64,000 bases of DNA from Methylobacterium sp. SyP6R (GTDB taxonomy: Bacteria > Pseudomonadota > Alphaproteobacteria > Rhizobiales > Beijerinckiaceae): the NCBI RefSeq assembly GCF_019216885.1, contig NZ_JAAQRC020000001.1:4002001-4066000 (forward strand). The letters are read 5' to 3'. Shown piece after piece: positions 9,240-17,930 of the stretch. The translations under genes were made by a program, and so were the position numbers. The number at the start of each line of letters is the position of its first letter. The first letter of the stretch is position 1. The notes under the pieces are model-generated. The model did no database searches. It saw nothing but the letters and a program-made list of their open reading frames with translations, and was not told the origin of the DNA.

Positions 9240-9737
9240 TTACGGGGCCCGGTCCGCCTCCGTCAGGGCATCCAGGAAGGCGTCGAGCATGGCGGCCGCG
9301 AAAGCCTCCATGTTGGCGGCGCGGTCGCTGGCGCCGGTCTCCAGGGTGTGGCGGCGGGCGACCGGGCCGGCGACGGCGAGGCAGGTATGGCCGGCGGCAT
9401 CGCCGTAGCGGTTGCCGCCCGGCCCCGCGGCACCGGTCTCGCACAGGCCCCAGACTGCGCCGTGGCGCTCGCGCACGAGGGCGGCCACGCGCTCGGCATA
9501 AGGTTCGCTGGCGCTGCGCAGGCCCGCCATCCCGGCCGCGTCGAGACCGATCAGGGCCTCGCGCGCCTGGGCGGTGTAGACCACCGCGCCGCCGAGAAAA
9601 TAGGCCGAGGCGCCCGGCACCGCGAGCAGAGCCGCGGAGACGAGGCCGCCGGCGGAGGATTCGGCCACCGCGACGGTCTCCCGCCGGGCCGTCAGCCGGG
9701 CGGCGATGCGGCCGGCCCTGTCCATCAGCGCTTGCAA
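9240..9737 (-). CDS. CinA C-terminal domain family protein
   Basis: A 165-residue protein consisting only of the CinA C-terminal (PncC-like) domain, with the signatures VAVAESSAGGLVSAALLAVPGAS and GLCETGAAGPGG. PncC enzymes deamidate nicotinamide mononucleotide, but this stand-alone version is somewhat divergent, so the activity is inferred from the family. The start is taken as TTG at 9737 because an AGGAGGA stretch lies 6 bases before it; the next ATG (9725) is too far from that site. It is convergent with the binding-protein gene. Confidence 0.82.
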   Translation of the reverse strand: MQALMDRAGRIAARLTARRETVAVAESSAGGLVSAALLAVPGASAYFLGGAVVYTAQAREALIGLDAAGMAGLRSASEPYAERVAALVRERHGAVWGLCETGAAGPGGNRYGDAAGHTCLAVAGPVARRHTLETGASDRAANMEAFAAAMLDAFLDALTEADRAP

Positions 9738-9783
9738 GCGGCGTCCTCCTGCCTCGAAGGGCGGAAGCGTAGCCGGTCGGGCC

Positions 9784-9930
9784 CTACTCCGCCAGCGCGC
9801 CGTCGTCGTCGGCGCCGTTCGGTGCCAGCCGCACCCAGGCGTCGAGAGCCTTGCCGATCCCGAGGCCGACGAGGCCCACGAAGCTCAGCGACAGCGCGAT
9901 ATGGAGGAAAAGGGACGCATCAGACATCAT
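9784..9930 (-). CDS. 48-residue membrane protein
   Basis: A short frame starting ATGATG behind a GGGTGAG stretch. The product has one hydrophobic helix (SLFLHIALSLSFVGLVGLGIGKAL) followed by an acidic tail (NGADDDGALAE), so it is a likely single-pass inner-membrane peptide. No family is recognised. The spacing before the CinA-domain gene (46 bases) would allow co-transcription. Confidence 0.5.
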   Translation of the reverse strand: MMSDASLFLHIALSLSFVGLVGLGIGKALDAWVRLAPNGADDDGALAE

Positions 9931-10249
9931 ACTCACCCGACATGAAAGGTTTCGAGGAGAACCGCGGAGGCTACGCGCCCCCCGGTCCCGGTTCATGGGC
10001 TCCCTGTGGCTGGGAATGCGGCCGGAGGGCTCCGACCTAAGAGGGTCGGCGGCGCCGGCTTTCGGGACGACGTCATCCCGGTTGGACGGGGTGTCGCACC
10101 GCCTTTGGGCGGAACGATGGTCCCGGTGTGGCGGGACGCTACTCCTGGTGGAGACTGCCCCGGTCGCGCCGGCCGGGCGGTGCGCTCCCGCACCTCGGCC
10201 GGGGTTCGGGCCTGGATTCGGGCTGGAGCCTGGGAGGCCGTCCGGGTCG
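9931..10249. other. intergenic stretch without a recognised feature
   Basis: About 320 bases between two minus-strand genes. No coding frame of convincing composition, no terminator with a T-run and no member of the repeat families was seen. Confidence 0.4.
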
Positions 10250-11203
10250 TCATGCCGCCTCCGCGAGCACGCGCTCGGCCAGCGCCAGGCCGCTCAGATA
10301 GGCGAATTCCACCCGGGGCCCGAGGCAGCCGTCGCCGGCAAAGCCGAGGCCGGTCCCCGGCGCGAACAGGCAGGGTTCGCCGACCGCCCGCTCGACCGCG
10401 GCGTAGCGCCAGCGATGGGCGGCGCAGTGGCGGATCCCGCCGAGCGGGACGATGTTCCGGAGGGCCCCGACCAGCCGCTCGGCGACATCGTCCGCCGCGC
10501 ATTCGAGATGGACCCGCGACCAAGCCGGTGAGGCATGCGCGACGATCGTCCCGTCGCCGGCGCGCCCCGGCTTGCCGCCGTTCTCGGCGATCCAGGCGAT
10601 CGTGGCACTGGAATCCCGGTCCTCCCGGACCGGCCCGCCGGGCAGGGGAGGGCCGTCATGGGCCAGCATCAGGGTCCAGCACGGCGCGTAGGCCACCTCC
10701 GCCACGCCAGGGAGAGCCTGGCCCGCGCTTTCGAGAAGTGCGAGGGTCTGGGGCGACGGGCAGGTCAGGAGCACGGCCGAGAACGCCGCGCCGTCCGCGA
10801 GCGCGGTGCCGTCGGCCTCCGCCAGACGCCAGGCGCGCCCGTCCCGCGCCAAGCGGCCGACGGCGCGGCCGCATTGCACGTCGAGGCCGTCGAGGAGGTC
10901 GCGTACCGGCGCGGCCATGCCGGGGGTCCCGACATGCCGGTCCGGTCCGCCCCAGGGGGCCGCGACGCCTCGCGTCGTCCAGTCCTCCACCCGGGCGATG
11001 AAGCGTGGGTCGCGGGCGGTGAAATACTGTGCGCCGTGATCGAAGCGCAGACCGTCCGGGCCGCGTCGCGTCGCCATCCGGCCGCCGGGCGCACGGCCCT
11101 TGTCGAGCACGACGATCTCTCGGCCCGCCTCGCGCAACCGACGCGCCGCCGCGGCACCGGCAATGCCCGCCCCGATGATCGCGATGGTCCCGTCCCGGCT
11201 CAA
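10250..11203 (-). CDS. renalase-like FAD-dependent amine oxidase
   Basis: A 317-residue flavoprotein with an N-terminal FAD-binding motif ([17 protein letters not shown], residues 7-23) followed by [17 protein letters not shown] and [12 protein letters not shown]. This combination is characteristic of bacterial renalase-like proteins, which oxidise isomeric dihydro-nicotinamide forms in repair-type reactions. The C-terminal FAD contact is degenerate. The start is TTG at 11203 with GGGAG about 10 bases upstream. It is divergent from the glutaminase gene, and no functional link between the two is evident. Confidence 0.82.
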   Translation of the reverse strand: MSRDGTIAIIGAGIAGAAAARRLREAGREIVVLDKGRAPGGRMATRRGPDGLRFDHGAQYFTARDPRFIARVEDWTTRGVAAPWGGPDRHVGTPGMAAPVRDLLDGLDVQCGRAVGRLARDGRAWRLAEADGTALADGAAFSAVLLTCPSPQTLALLESAGQALPGVAEVAYAPCWTLMLAHDGPPLPGGPVREDRDSSATIAWIAENGGKPGRAGDGTIVAHASPAWSRVHLECAADDVAERLVGALRNIVPLGGIRHCAAHRWRYAAVERAVGEPCLFAPGTGLGFAGDGCLGPRVEFAYLSGLALAERVLAEAA

Positions 11204-11391
11204 TCCTGCCGCTCCCGCATTCCGGCCGCGTCCTTGGCGGTCGCTGCGTCAACGCGCGACAATTCGCGGTGGTGCCAATCAATCGCGCGAAATCTCTCAC
11301 GTCAGGCGCGGAACTTTTCGTCGCCGGCTTGAGGCCTCGAACTTGCAGGCTTAAGGCCGCGCTTCGTCTTCAAGTCCGGGATTGCCGATCC

Positions 11392-12321
11392 GTGCCGAAC
11401 CTCGAAACCGTCGTCAGCGAGATCGTCGACGAGATGCGCCAGCGGACCGATCGCGGCGAGGTGGCGCGCTACATCCCGGAACTCGCCCGGGTCGATCCCG
11501 GCCATTTCGGCCTCGCGGTGATCGGCGCCGACGGAACGGTCGCGGCGGCGGGCGATTGCGACGTGCCGTTCTCGATCCAGAGCATCTCGAAGGTCTTCAC
11601 CCTGACGCTGGCGCTCGGCATGGTCGGCGACAAGCTGTGGCGGCGGGTCGGGCGCGAGCCGTCGGGCAGCCCGTTCAACTCGGTCGTGCAGCTCGAATAC
11701 GAGCGCGGCATCCCCCGCAACCCGTTCATCAATGCCGGCGCCATCGCCGTCACCGACCTGATCCTGTCGGGCCACCAGCCGCGCGAGGCCTTGGGCGAGA
11801 TCCTGCGCTTCATGCAGTACCTCGCGCAGGATGCGAGCATCACCATCGACGAGGCGGTGGCGGCCTCCGAGCAGCGCACGGGATTCCGCAACGTGGCGCT
11901 CGCCAACTACATGAAGTCGTTCGGGGTGATCGACAATCCGGTCGAGTACACGCTCGGCGTCTATTTCCACCACTGCGCCATCAGCATGACCTGCCGGCAG
12001 CTCGCGGTGGCGGGCCGGTTCCTCGCCCATTCCGGGCGCGATCCCAGCACCGGCCTGTCGGTGGTGCAGGCCGAGCGGGCCAAGCGCATCAACGCCGTCA
12101 TGCTGACCTGCGGCCATTACGACGGCTCGGGCGAGTTCGCCTACCGGGTCGGCCTGCCGGGCAAGAGCGGCGTCGGCGGCGGCATCCTGGCGGTGGCGCC
12201 GGGGCGTGCCTCGATCGCCGTCTGGGCGCCGGGGCTGGATGCTGCCGGCAATTCCCATCTCGGGCGCATCGCCCTGGAGCGGCTGACGAAGCGCCTCGGC
12301 TGGTCGATCTTCGGGGAGTAG
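11392..12321 (+). CDS. glsA: glutaminase
   Basis: A 309-residue serine-dependent glutaminase, the usual length of the GlsA family, hydrolysing glutamine to glutamate and ammonia in the cytoplasm. The catalytic S-x-x-K pair is in [10 protein letters not shown] (Ser64, Lys67), and the conserved [24 protein letters not shown] and [12 protein letters not shown]-like ([11 protein letters not shown]) motifs are intact. A GTG start at 11392 gives the standard N-terminus ([16 protein letters not shown]); upstream residues have no family similarity. The gene converges on gstI and lies next to the glutamine synthetase gene. Confidence 0.94.
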   Translation: MPNLETVVSEIVDEMRQRTDRGEVARYIPELARVDPGHFGLAVIGADGTVAAAGDCDVPFSIQSISKVFTLTLALGMVGDKLWRRVGREPSGSPFNSVVQLEYERGIPRNPFINAGAIAVTDLILSGHQPREALGEILRFMQYLAQDASITIDEAVAASEQRTGFRNVALANYMKSFGVIDNPVEYTLGVYFHHCAISMTCRQLAVAGRFLAHSGRDPSTGLSVVQAERAKRINAVMLTCGHYDGSGEFAYRVGLPGKSGVGGGILAVAPGRASIAVWAPGLDAAGNSHLGRIALERLTKRLGWSIFGE

Positions 12322-12335
12322 GGGCTCAGCCCCGG

Positions 12336-12524
12336 TCAGGGCTTGCGCGCGCGCTCCTCGCGGATCGCCTCGTCGTGGTAGCCGCCGCTCGCCGGCATGA
12401 TCTCCGGCCCGCGCTCCCGCGCCGCCGCCCCGGGGGCCGTCCAGTCGTTGCGGCCGCCGCGGCTGCGGCCGCCGGCCGGGAAGGCGTAGATCTTGGCGGT
12501 GATGCGCGGTCCGGTGTTGCTCAT
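12336..12524 (-). CDS. gstI: GstI-type glutamine synthetase translation inhibitor (DUF2735)
   Basis: A 62-residue protein matching the DUF2735 family, whose characterised member is GstI of Rhizobium leguminosarum, a short protein that inhibits translation of the glnII mRNA. Visible family features are the N-terminal ITAKIYAFPAGGR and the C-terminal GGYHDEAIREE. As in Rhizobium the gene lies directly upstream of glnII on the opposite strand, so the two promoters share the 400-base gap. It should lower glutamine synthetase II synthesis when nitrogen is sufficient. The assignment rests on family motifs and gene order; repression here is inferred. The start has GGGAG 9-10 bases upstream. Confidence 0.82.
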   Translation of the reverse strand: MSNTGPRITAKIYAFPAGGRSRGGRNDWTAPGAAARERGPEIMPASGGYHDEAIREERARKP

Positions 12525-12831
12525 CGAGGGGTCTCCCGTGAGGGCCGTCGCGTCGCCGCCGCGGCCTCTGAGATCGTAACGAAGTGTGCCCGGGGAATGC
12601 GCGGTTTGACCACGGAAAAATCAGTGGTTGGCTACAATTCGTGCATGCCTGCGCTTGCGCCGTCGCTCGACTTGGCGGGTGTGGCGCGTGCTTGGGCGTC
12701 CTGGCGCCGTGGCGCGCAACCGGGCAGTGCGGCGCGTGATCGACGACGGCGGGTGTCGTAAGGGCGCCCTCTCCGGCCCGAGCCGTCGAAAACGCCTCGT
12801 CCCGACGATCGTTCCGCCCCCGCAGGAGGGT
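12525..12831. other. gstI-glnII divergent control region
   Basis: About 300 bases between the gstI start and the sigma-54-type promoter of glnII. NtrC binding sites and the gstI promoter are expected here. I could not identify a convincing NtrC palindrome by eye. A TACAAT box (12633-12638) lies within a less GC-rich patch but has no well-spaced -35 partner. Confidence 0.45.
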
Positions 12832-12847
12832 TGGCACGGGACCTGCT
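12832..12847 (+). promoter_or_regulatory. sigma-54 (RpoN) promoter of glnII
   Basis: TGGCACG-GGAC-CTGCT matches the -24/-12 consensus TGGCACG-N4-TTGCW except for one base. The GG (12833-12834) and GC (12845-12846) dinucleotides are exactly 12 apart as required. It lies about 80 bases before the glnII start codon. glnII of rhizobia is an NtrC/RpoN-dependent gene, so this is the expected type of promoter. Confidence 0.85.
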
Positions 12848-12926
12848 AGCACGGGGATGCCGCTGGCGGGTGATGGGCGCCACGAGAAATCACGGGCTCC
12901 ATCGGAACCTGATAGAGAGACGCGAG

Positions 12927-13961
12927 ATGACCAAATACAAGCTCGAGTATATTTGGCTCGATGGTTACACCCCGACCCCGAACCTTCGCGGCAAGACCCA
13001 GATCAAGGCCTTCGACAGCTTCCCGACCCTCGAGCAGCTCCCGCTCTGGGGCTTCGACGGCAGCTCGACCCAGCAGGCCGAGGGCAGCTCCTCCGACTGC
13101 GTGCTGAAGCCCGTCCGCCACTTCCCCGACCCGGCCCGCACCAACGGCGTTCTGGTCCTGTGCGAGGTCATGATGCCGGACGGCGTCACCCCGCACCCGT
13201 CGAACAAGCGCGCCACCATCCTGGACGACGAAGGCGCCTGGTTCGGCTTCGAGCAGGAATACTTCTTCTACAAGAACGGCCGCCCGCTCGGCTTCCCCGA
13301 GACCGGCTACCCGGCGCCGCAGGGCCCGTACTATACCGGTGTCGGCTATTCCAACGTCGGCTCGGTCGCCCGTCAGATCGTCGAGGAGCATCTCGACCTC
13401 TGCCTGTCCGCCGGCATCAACCACGAGGGCATCAACGCCGAGGTGGCAAAGGGCCAGTGGGAGTTCCAGATCTTCGGCAAGGGCTCCAAGCGGGCCGCCG
13501 ACGAGATGTGGATGGCGCGCTACCTGATGCAGCGCCTTTGCGAGAAGTACGAGATCGACATCGAGTACCATTGCAAGCCGCTCGGCGACACCGACTGGAA
13601 CGGCTCGGGCATGCACGCCAACTTCTCGACCGCCTACATGCGGGAAGTCGGCGGCAAGGCGTATTTCGAGAAGCTGATGGCGGCCTTCGGCGATGCCCGT
13701 GAGGACCACATCGCCGTCTACGGCCCGGACAACCACATGCGGCTGACCGGCAAGCACGAGACCGCCTCGATCCACACCTTCAGCTGGGGCGTGGCCGATC
13801 GCGGCGCCTCGATCCGCGTGCCCCACAGCTTCGTCAACAACGGCTACAAGGGCTACCTCGAGGATCGCCGCCCGAACTCGATGGGCGACCCCTACCAGAT
13901 CGCCTCGCAGATCCTGAAGACCATCTCGACCGTCCCGACCGAGGTCTCGGCCGCGGCCTGA
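12927..13961 (+). CDS. glnII: glutamine synthetase type II
   Basis: A 344-residue eukaryote-like GSII, much shorter than GSI (GlnA, about 470). It makes glutamine from glutamate, ammonia and ATP in the cytoplasm. Family markers include KYKLEYIWLDGYTPTPNLRGKT at the start, WGFDGSSTQQA, the metal-binding WFGFEQEYFF segment and NGSGMHANFSTAYMR. GSII lacks the adenylylation control of GSI and is regulated by NtrC-driven transcription and, in rhizobia, by GstI. The sigma-54 promoter and divergent gstI upstream fit that. The start is the ATG at 12927 behind GAGAG. A strong terminator follows. Confidence 0.96.
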   Translation: MTKYKLEYIWLDGYTPTPNLRGKTQIKAFDSFPTLEQLPLWGFDGSSTQQAEGSSSDCVLKPVRHFPDPARTNGVLVLCEVMMPDGVTPHPSNKRATILDDEGAWFGFEQEYFFYKNGRPLGFPETGYPAPQGPYYTGVGYSNVGSVARQIVEEHLDLCLSAGINHEGINAEVAKGQWEFQIFGKGSKRAADEMWMARYLMQRLCEKYEIDIEYHCKPLGDTDWNGSGMHANFSTAYMREVGGKAYFEKLMAAFGDAREDHIAVYGPDNHMRLTGKHETASIHTFSWGVADRGASIRVPHSFVNNGYKGYLEDRRPNSMGDPYQIASQILKTISTVPTEVSAAA

Positions 13962-13991
13962 GCCTTTTCGAGACTGGTTTGAGTGAACGAG

Positions 13992-14022
13992 CGGCGCGGG
14001 CCTTGAGGCCCGCGCCGTTTTT
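13992..14022 (+). terminator. intrinsic terminator of glnII
   Basis: An 11-bp GC-rich stem (CGGCGCGGGCC / GGCCCGCGCCG, loop TTGA) followed by TTTTT, 30 bases after the glnII stop. Confidence 0.9.
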
Positions 14023-14046
14023 CTTGGAGTCTGCTTGAGCGGCTGT

Positions 14047-14218
14047 GCGCATGAACCCTCCCCCCTCTGCGGAGCAGGCCGGGAGAGGGGACGCCGCTTC
14101 CGGAAATGGCTGAACCGTTCTGAAGGGCGCATCCTGGAGTAGCGTCGCGCTGCCCCTCTCCCGGCCCCTGCTGACGCAGGGTCCACCCTCCCCCGCAGAG
14201 GGGGGAGGGTTCATGCGC
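14047..14218. repeat. palindromic intergenic repeat, family 2, with perfect 26-bp arms
   Basis: Arms at 14047-14072 and 14193-14218 are perfect reverse complements (GCGCATGAACCCTCCCCCCT and onward). A second nested pair, GGGAGAGGGG / CCCCTCTCCCGG, lies inside. The interior TGAACCGTTCTGAAG-GCGC...AGCGTCGCGCTGCCCC is shared with 53631-53735, so this is a dispersed family. It lies between the convergent glnII and RND pump genes. Confidence 0.8.
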
Positions 14219-14250
14219 ATAGCCGTCTCCGACCCAATCAGGCAGGCGCC

Positions 14251-17200
14251 TCACGCCGCCTCCATCGCAGGCTCCTGCGCCACCGTCCCGTTCCCAGGCC
14301 CGCCATGCTGCCTGAGCGGCCGGTTGCCGCTCAAGCGCCGCAGCAGCACGTAGAAGACCGGGGTCAGGAACAGCCCGAAGGCGGTCACCCCGATCATGCC
14401 GGAGAACACCGCCACGCCCATGGCGCGGCGCATCTCCGAGCCGGCGCCGGTCGCGGTGACCAGCGGCAGCACGCCCATGATGAAGGCCATCGAGGTCATC
14501 AGGATCGGCCGCAGGCGCAGCCGGCTCGCCTCGATCGCCGCCTGCACGGGAGTCCGGCCGGAAAATTCGAGTTCCCGGGCGAATTCCACGATCAGGATCG
14601 CGTTCTTGGCCGACAGGCCGACCAGCACGATGAGGCCGATCTGGGTGAAGACGTTGTTGTCGCCCGAAGACAGCCAGACGCCGGTCATCGCCGCGAGCAG
14701 CCCCATCGGCACGATGAGCAGGATCGCGAGCGGCAGGGCCAGGCTCTCGTACTGCGCGGCGAGCACCAGGAAGACCAGGAGCAGGGCGAGCGGGAAGACC
14801 CAGACGCCCGAATTGCCGGCGATGAATTCCTGATAGGTGAGGTCGGTCCACTCGAAGGCAAAGCCCCGCGGCAGGGTCTCGGCGGCGATCCGCGCGGCGG
14901 CCGCCTGCGCCTGGCCCGACGAGAAGCCGGGAGCGGCGCCGGCATTGATGTCGGCGGACAGGAAGCCGTTGTAGCGCATCGCCCGCTCGGGCCCCGCGGT
15001 CTGGCGAACGCGCAGCAGCGTCGAGAGCGGCACCATCTCGCCCGAGCCGGCCCGCACTTTGAGCAGGCCGACATCGTCGGAGCGGGCGCGGAACGGCGCA
15101 TCGGCCTGGACCCGGACGGAGTAGGTGCGGCCGAACCGGTTGAAGTCGTTGACGTAGAGCGAGCCGAGATAGATCTGCAGCGTGTCGAACACGTCGGTGA
15201 CCGGCACTTTCAGCTGGCGCGCCTTGGTCCGGTCGATGTCGGCGAAGAGCTGCGGCACGTTCATCTGGAAGCTGGAGAACAGGCCGGCGAGTTCCGGCGC
15301 CTGCGCGGCCTTGGCGAGGAAAGCCTTCGTCGCCTCGTTCAGCGCCTCGTAGCCGAGGCCGGCCCGGTCCTCGATCTGCAGCTTGAAGCCCCCGATGGTA
15401 CCGAGCCCGTTGACCGGCGGCGGCGGGAACATGGCGATGAAGGCTTCCGGGATCGCGGCGTATTTCTTGTTCAACGATTGCGCGATGGCGGCGCCGCTCA
15501 AGCCGGGACCCTTCCGCTCCTCGAAGGCTTGCAGGGTCGAGAAGACGATTCCCGAATTCGACGAGTTGGTGAAGCCGTTGATCGACAGCCCCGGGAAGGC
15601 GACCGCGCTCTCGACGCCGGGTTCCTTGAGGGCGATCTCGCTCATCTTGCGGATCACCTCCTCGGTCCGGTCGAGGGTGGCGCCGTCGGGCAGTTGCGCG
15701 AAGCCGACGAGGTACTGCTTGTCCTGGCCCGGCACGAAGCCGCCGGGGATCTGGCGAAACAGCAGCGCCGTCACCCCGACGAGGACGAGGTAGATCGCCA
15801 TCATCGCGCTCTTGCGCGAGATGACGCCGCCGACCCCGCGCCCGTAGCCGTCCGAGGCCCGGCCGAAGGCGCGGTTGAACCGGCGGAAGAACCAGCCGAG
15901 CAGGGTGTCGAGGATGCGGGTCGGCCGGTCCTTCGGCGCGTGGTGATCCTTGAGCAGCAGGGCCGAGAGGGCGGGAGACAGGGTCAGCGAGTTGATCGCC
16001 GAGATCACGGTCGAGATCGCGATGGTCAGCGCGAATTGCTTGTAGAACTGGCCCGTCAGCCCGCTGATGAAGGCGAGCGGCACGAACACCGCCACCAATA
16101 CCAGCGCGATGGCGATGATCGGGCCCGACACCTCCCGCATCGCCTGGTAGGAGGCGTCGCGGGGCGACAAACCGGCCTCGATGTTGCGCTCGACGTTCTC
16201 CACCACGACGATCGCATCGTCGACGACGATGCCGATGGCGAGCACGAGGCCGAACAGGCTGAGCGCGTTGATCGAGAAGCCGAAGGCGTGCATCACCGCG
16301 AAGGTGCCGACGATCGAGACCGGCACGGCGAGAAGCGGGATGATCGACGCCCGCCAGGTCTGCAGGAACAGGATCACCACCAGCACGACGAGGGCCACCG
16401 CCTCGAGCAGGGTGTGGATCACCGCCTCGATCGAGGCGCGCACGAACTGCGTCGGGTCGTAGACGATCTGGTAGTCGACCCCCTCCGGCATGGTCTGCTT
16501 GATCTCCGCCATGGTGCGGCGGACCGCGTCGGAGATCTGGATCGCGTTCGAGCCGGGCGATTGCGAGATCGGAAGCGCCACCGCGGACTTGTTGTCGAGG
16601 AGCGAGCGGAGCGCATAATCCGCCGCGCCGAGCTCGATCCGGGCGATGTCGCGCAGGCGCGTGATCTCGCCGTTCTCGCCGGTCTTGACCACGATGTCGC
16701 CGAACTGCTCCTCGCTGGTCAGCCGCCCCTCGGCATTGAGCGAGAGCTGCAGGTCGAGGCCTGGGATCGCCGGCGAGGCGCCGATGGTGCCGGCCGCCGC
16801 CTCGACGTTCTGGGCCTGGATCTCGCGCACCACGTCGCCTGCCGACAGGCCGTGCTCGGCCACTTTCTGCGGGTCGAGCCAGATCCGCATCGCGTAGTCG
16901 CCCGAGCCGAACAGCTGAACCTGGCCGACGCCGTCGAGGCGGGCGAGGCGATCCTTGATGTTCAAGACCGCGTAGTTGCGCAGATACGTCATGTCGTACC
17001 GGCCGTTCGGCGAGACGAGGTGGACCACCATTGTCAGGTCGGGCGAGGACTTCACCGTGACGATGCCGAGCTGGCGCACGATCGCCGGCAGGCGCGGCTC
17101 GGCCTGCGAGACCCGGTTCTGGACCAGCTGCTGCGCCTTGTCGGGGTCGGTGCCGAGGCGGAACGTGACGGTCAGCGTCATGATGCCGTCCGTCGTCGCC

Positions 17201-17448
17201 TGGCTCGCCATGTAGAGCATGCCCTCGACGCCGTTGATCTGCTCCTCGATCGGCGTCGCCACGGTCTCGGCGATGACCTTGGGGTTGGCGCCCGGGAAGG
17301 TCGCCCGCACCACGACGGAGGGCGGCACCACGTCCGGATATTCGGAGATCGGCATCGCGAACAGCGACAGCAGCCCGCCGATGACGATGAGCACCGAGAG
17401 CACGCCCGCGAAGATCGGGCGGTCGATGAAGAACTTGGAGAGATTCAT
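14251..17448 (-). CDS. RND efflux transporter permease (HAE-1 family, AcrB/MexB-like)
   Basis: A 1065-residue inner-membrane pump of the hydrophobe/amphiphile efflux family, normal length. The start MNLSKFFIDRPIFAGVLSVLIV is the classic RND N-terminus and is chosen over an upstream in-frame ATG. TM4 carries the proton-relay aspartates ([17 protein letters not shown]), and the two repeated halves each have a large periplasmic loop. It would work as a trimer with the adaptor encoded at 19179-20429 and an outer-membrane factor not seen here. Adaptor and pump are normally adjacent; here about 1.7 kb of repeats and an IS630-type element separate them, which may reduce pump expression. Confidence 0.93.
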   Translation of the reverse strand: MNLSKFFIDRPIFAGVLSVLIVIGGLLSLFAMPISEYPDVVPPSVVVRATFPGANPKVIAETVATPIEEQINGVEGMLYMASQATTDGIMTLTVTFRLGTDPDKAQQLVQNRVSQAEPRLPAIVRQLGIVTVKSSPDLTMVVHLVSPNGRYDMTYLRNYAVLNIKDRLARLDGVGQVQLFGSGDYAMRIWLDPQKVAEHGLSAGDVVREIQAQNVEAAAGTIGASPAIPGLDLQLSLNAEGRLTSEEQFGDIVVKTGENGEITRLRDIARIELGAADYALRSLLDNKSAVALPISQSPGSNAIQISDAVRRTMAEIKQTMPEGVDYQIVYDPTQFVRASIEAVIHTLLEAVALVVLVVILFLQTWRASIIPLLAVPVSIVGTFAVMHAFGFSINALSLFGLVLAIGIVVDDAIVVVENVERNIEAGLSPRDASYQAMREVSGPIIAIALVLVAVFVPLAFISGLTGQFYKQFALTIAISTVISAINSLTLSPALSALLLKDHHAPKDRPTRILDTLLGWFFRRFNRAFGRASDGYGRGVGGVISRKSAMMAIYLVLVGVTALLFRQIPGGFVPGQDKQYLVGFAQLPDGATLDRTEEVIRKMSEIALKEPGVESAVAFPGLSINGFTNSSNSGIVFSTLQAFEERKGPGLSGAAIAQSLNKKYAAIPEAFIAMFPPPPVNGLGTIGGFKLQIEDRAGLGYEALNEATKAFLAKAAQAPELAGLFSSFQMNVPQLFADIDRTKARQLKVPVTDVFDTLQIYLGSLYVNDFNRFGRTYSVRVQADAPFRARSDDVGLLKVRAGSGEMVPLSTLLRVRQTAGPERAMRYNGFLSADINAGAAPGFSSGQAQAAAARIAAETLPRGFAFEWTDLTYQEFIAGNSGVWVFPLALLLVFLVLAAQYESLALPLAILLIVPMGLLAAMTGVWLSSGDNNVFTQIGLIVLVGLSAKNAILIVEFARELEFSGRTPVQAAIEASRLRLRPILMTSMAFIMGVLPLVTATGAGSEMRRAMGVAVFSGMIGVTAFGLFLTPVFYVLLRRLSGNRPLRQHGGPGNGTVAQEPAMEAA

Positions 17449-17629
17449 GCCGCCCTCCGGGGGCGAAAGGGATCGCGGCAGCCGCGGTGCGGAAGCCGTT
17501 TCACGGACGAGAGAGTATGAGGTCGCGGGATCCCCTCTCCCGGCGATGCCGGGCAAGCCCGGTATCGCCGGGAGAGGAGAACTGGGATCTGTTTCATGAT
17601 GCTTGAGGGCTTCAGATCAGACTGACAGC

Positions 17630-17740
17630 CTGTTTGATTGCTTGGCGTATTCCATCCGACCCGCGACCTCATCCTGAGGTGTCGGCGATCGTAGATCGCA
17701 CACGATCAAAGATCGACCAACCTCGAAGGAGGGCTCGAGA
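17630..17740. repeat. palindromic repeat family 1, degenerate copy
   Basis: Starts with CAGCCTGTTTGATTG, then CCTCATCCTGAGGTGTCGGCGATCG, a disordered middle and CCTCGAAGGAGGGCTCGAGA. It lacks the returning arm, so it is a partial copy, directly followed by the next one. Confidence 0.65.
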
Positions 17741-17919
17741 CGTCTCTGAGAGCCTGTTTGACTTGCGACGACACAATCGCGAGGGGATTTTCCATCCTAC
17801 CCTCCACCTCATCCTGAGGTGCGGGCGATCGAAGATCGCTGAGCCTCGAAGGAGGGCTCCAGGGATTTCGGCGGCTTCTGGAGCCCTCCTTCGAGGTCAG
17901 TCCATCTGCGATGAACTGA
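17741..17919. repeat. palindromic repeat family 1, left part of the copy split by the IS630-type element
   Basis: Holds GCCTGTTTGACTTGCGA, the outer arm CCTCATCCTGAGGTG and the inner arms GGAGGGCTCCAG / CTGGAGCCCTCC, ending ...GATGAACTGA where the insertion begins. The rest of the copy resumes at 19095. Joining the two with one TGA removed restores the arrangement seen in the intact copy near 4030. Confidence 0.85.
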
Positions 17920-17930
17920 TACCAACGGCC

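Noticed and set aside
12606-12638. Sigma-70 promoter formed by TTGACC and TACAAT upstream of glnII.
   Set aside because: The spacing is 21 bases, too long, and the sigma-54 promoter nearer the gene fits much better.
14305-17520. A 1071-codon plus-strand frame across the RND pump.
   Set aside because: Mirror of the pump gene in GC-rich DNA; no family similarity. The same applies to 58714-61923 on the minus strand.
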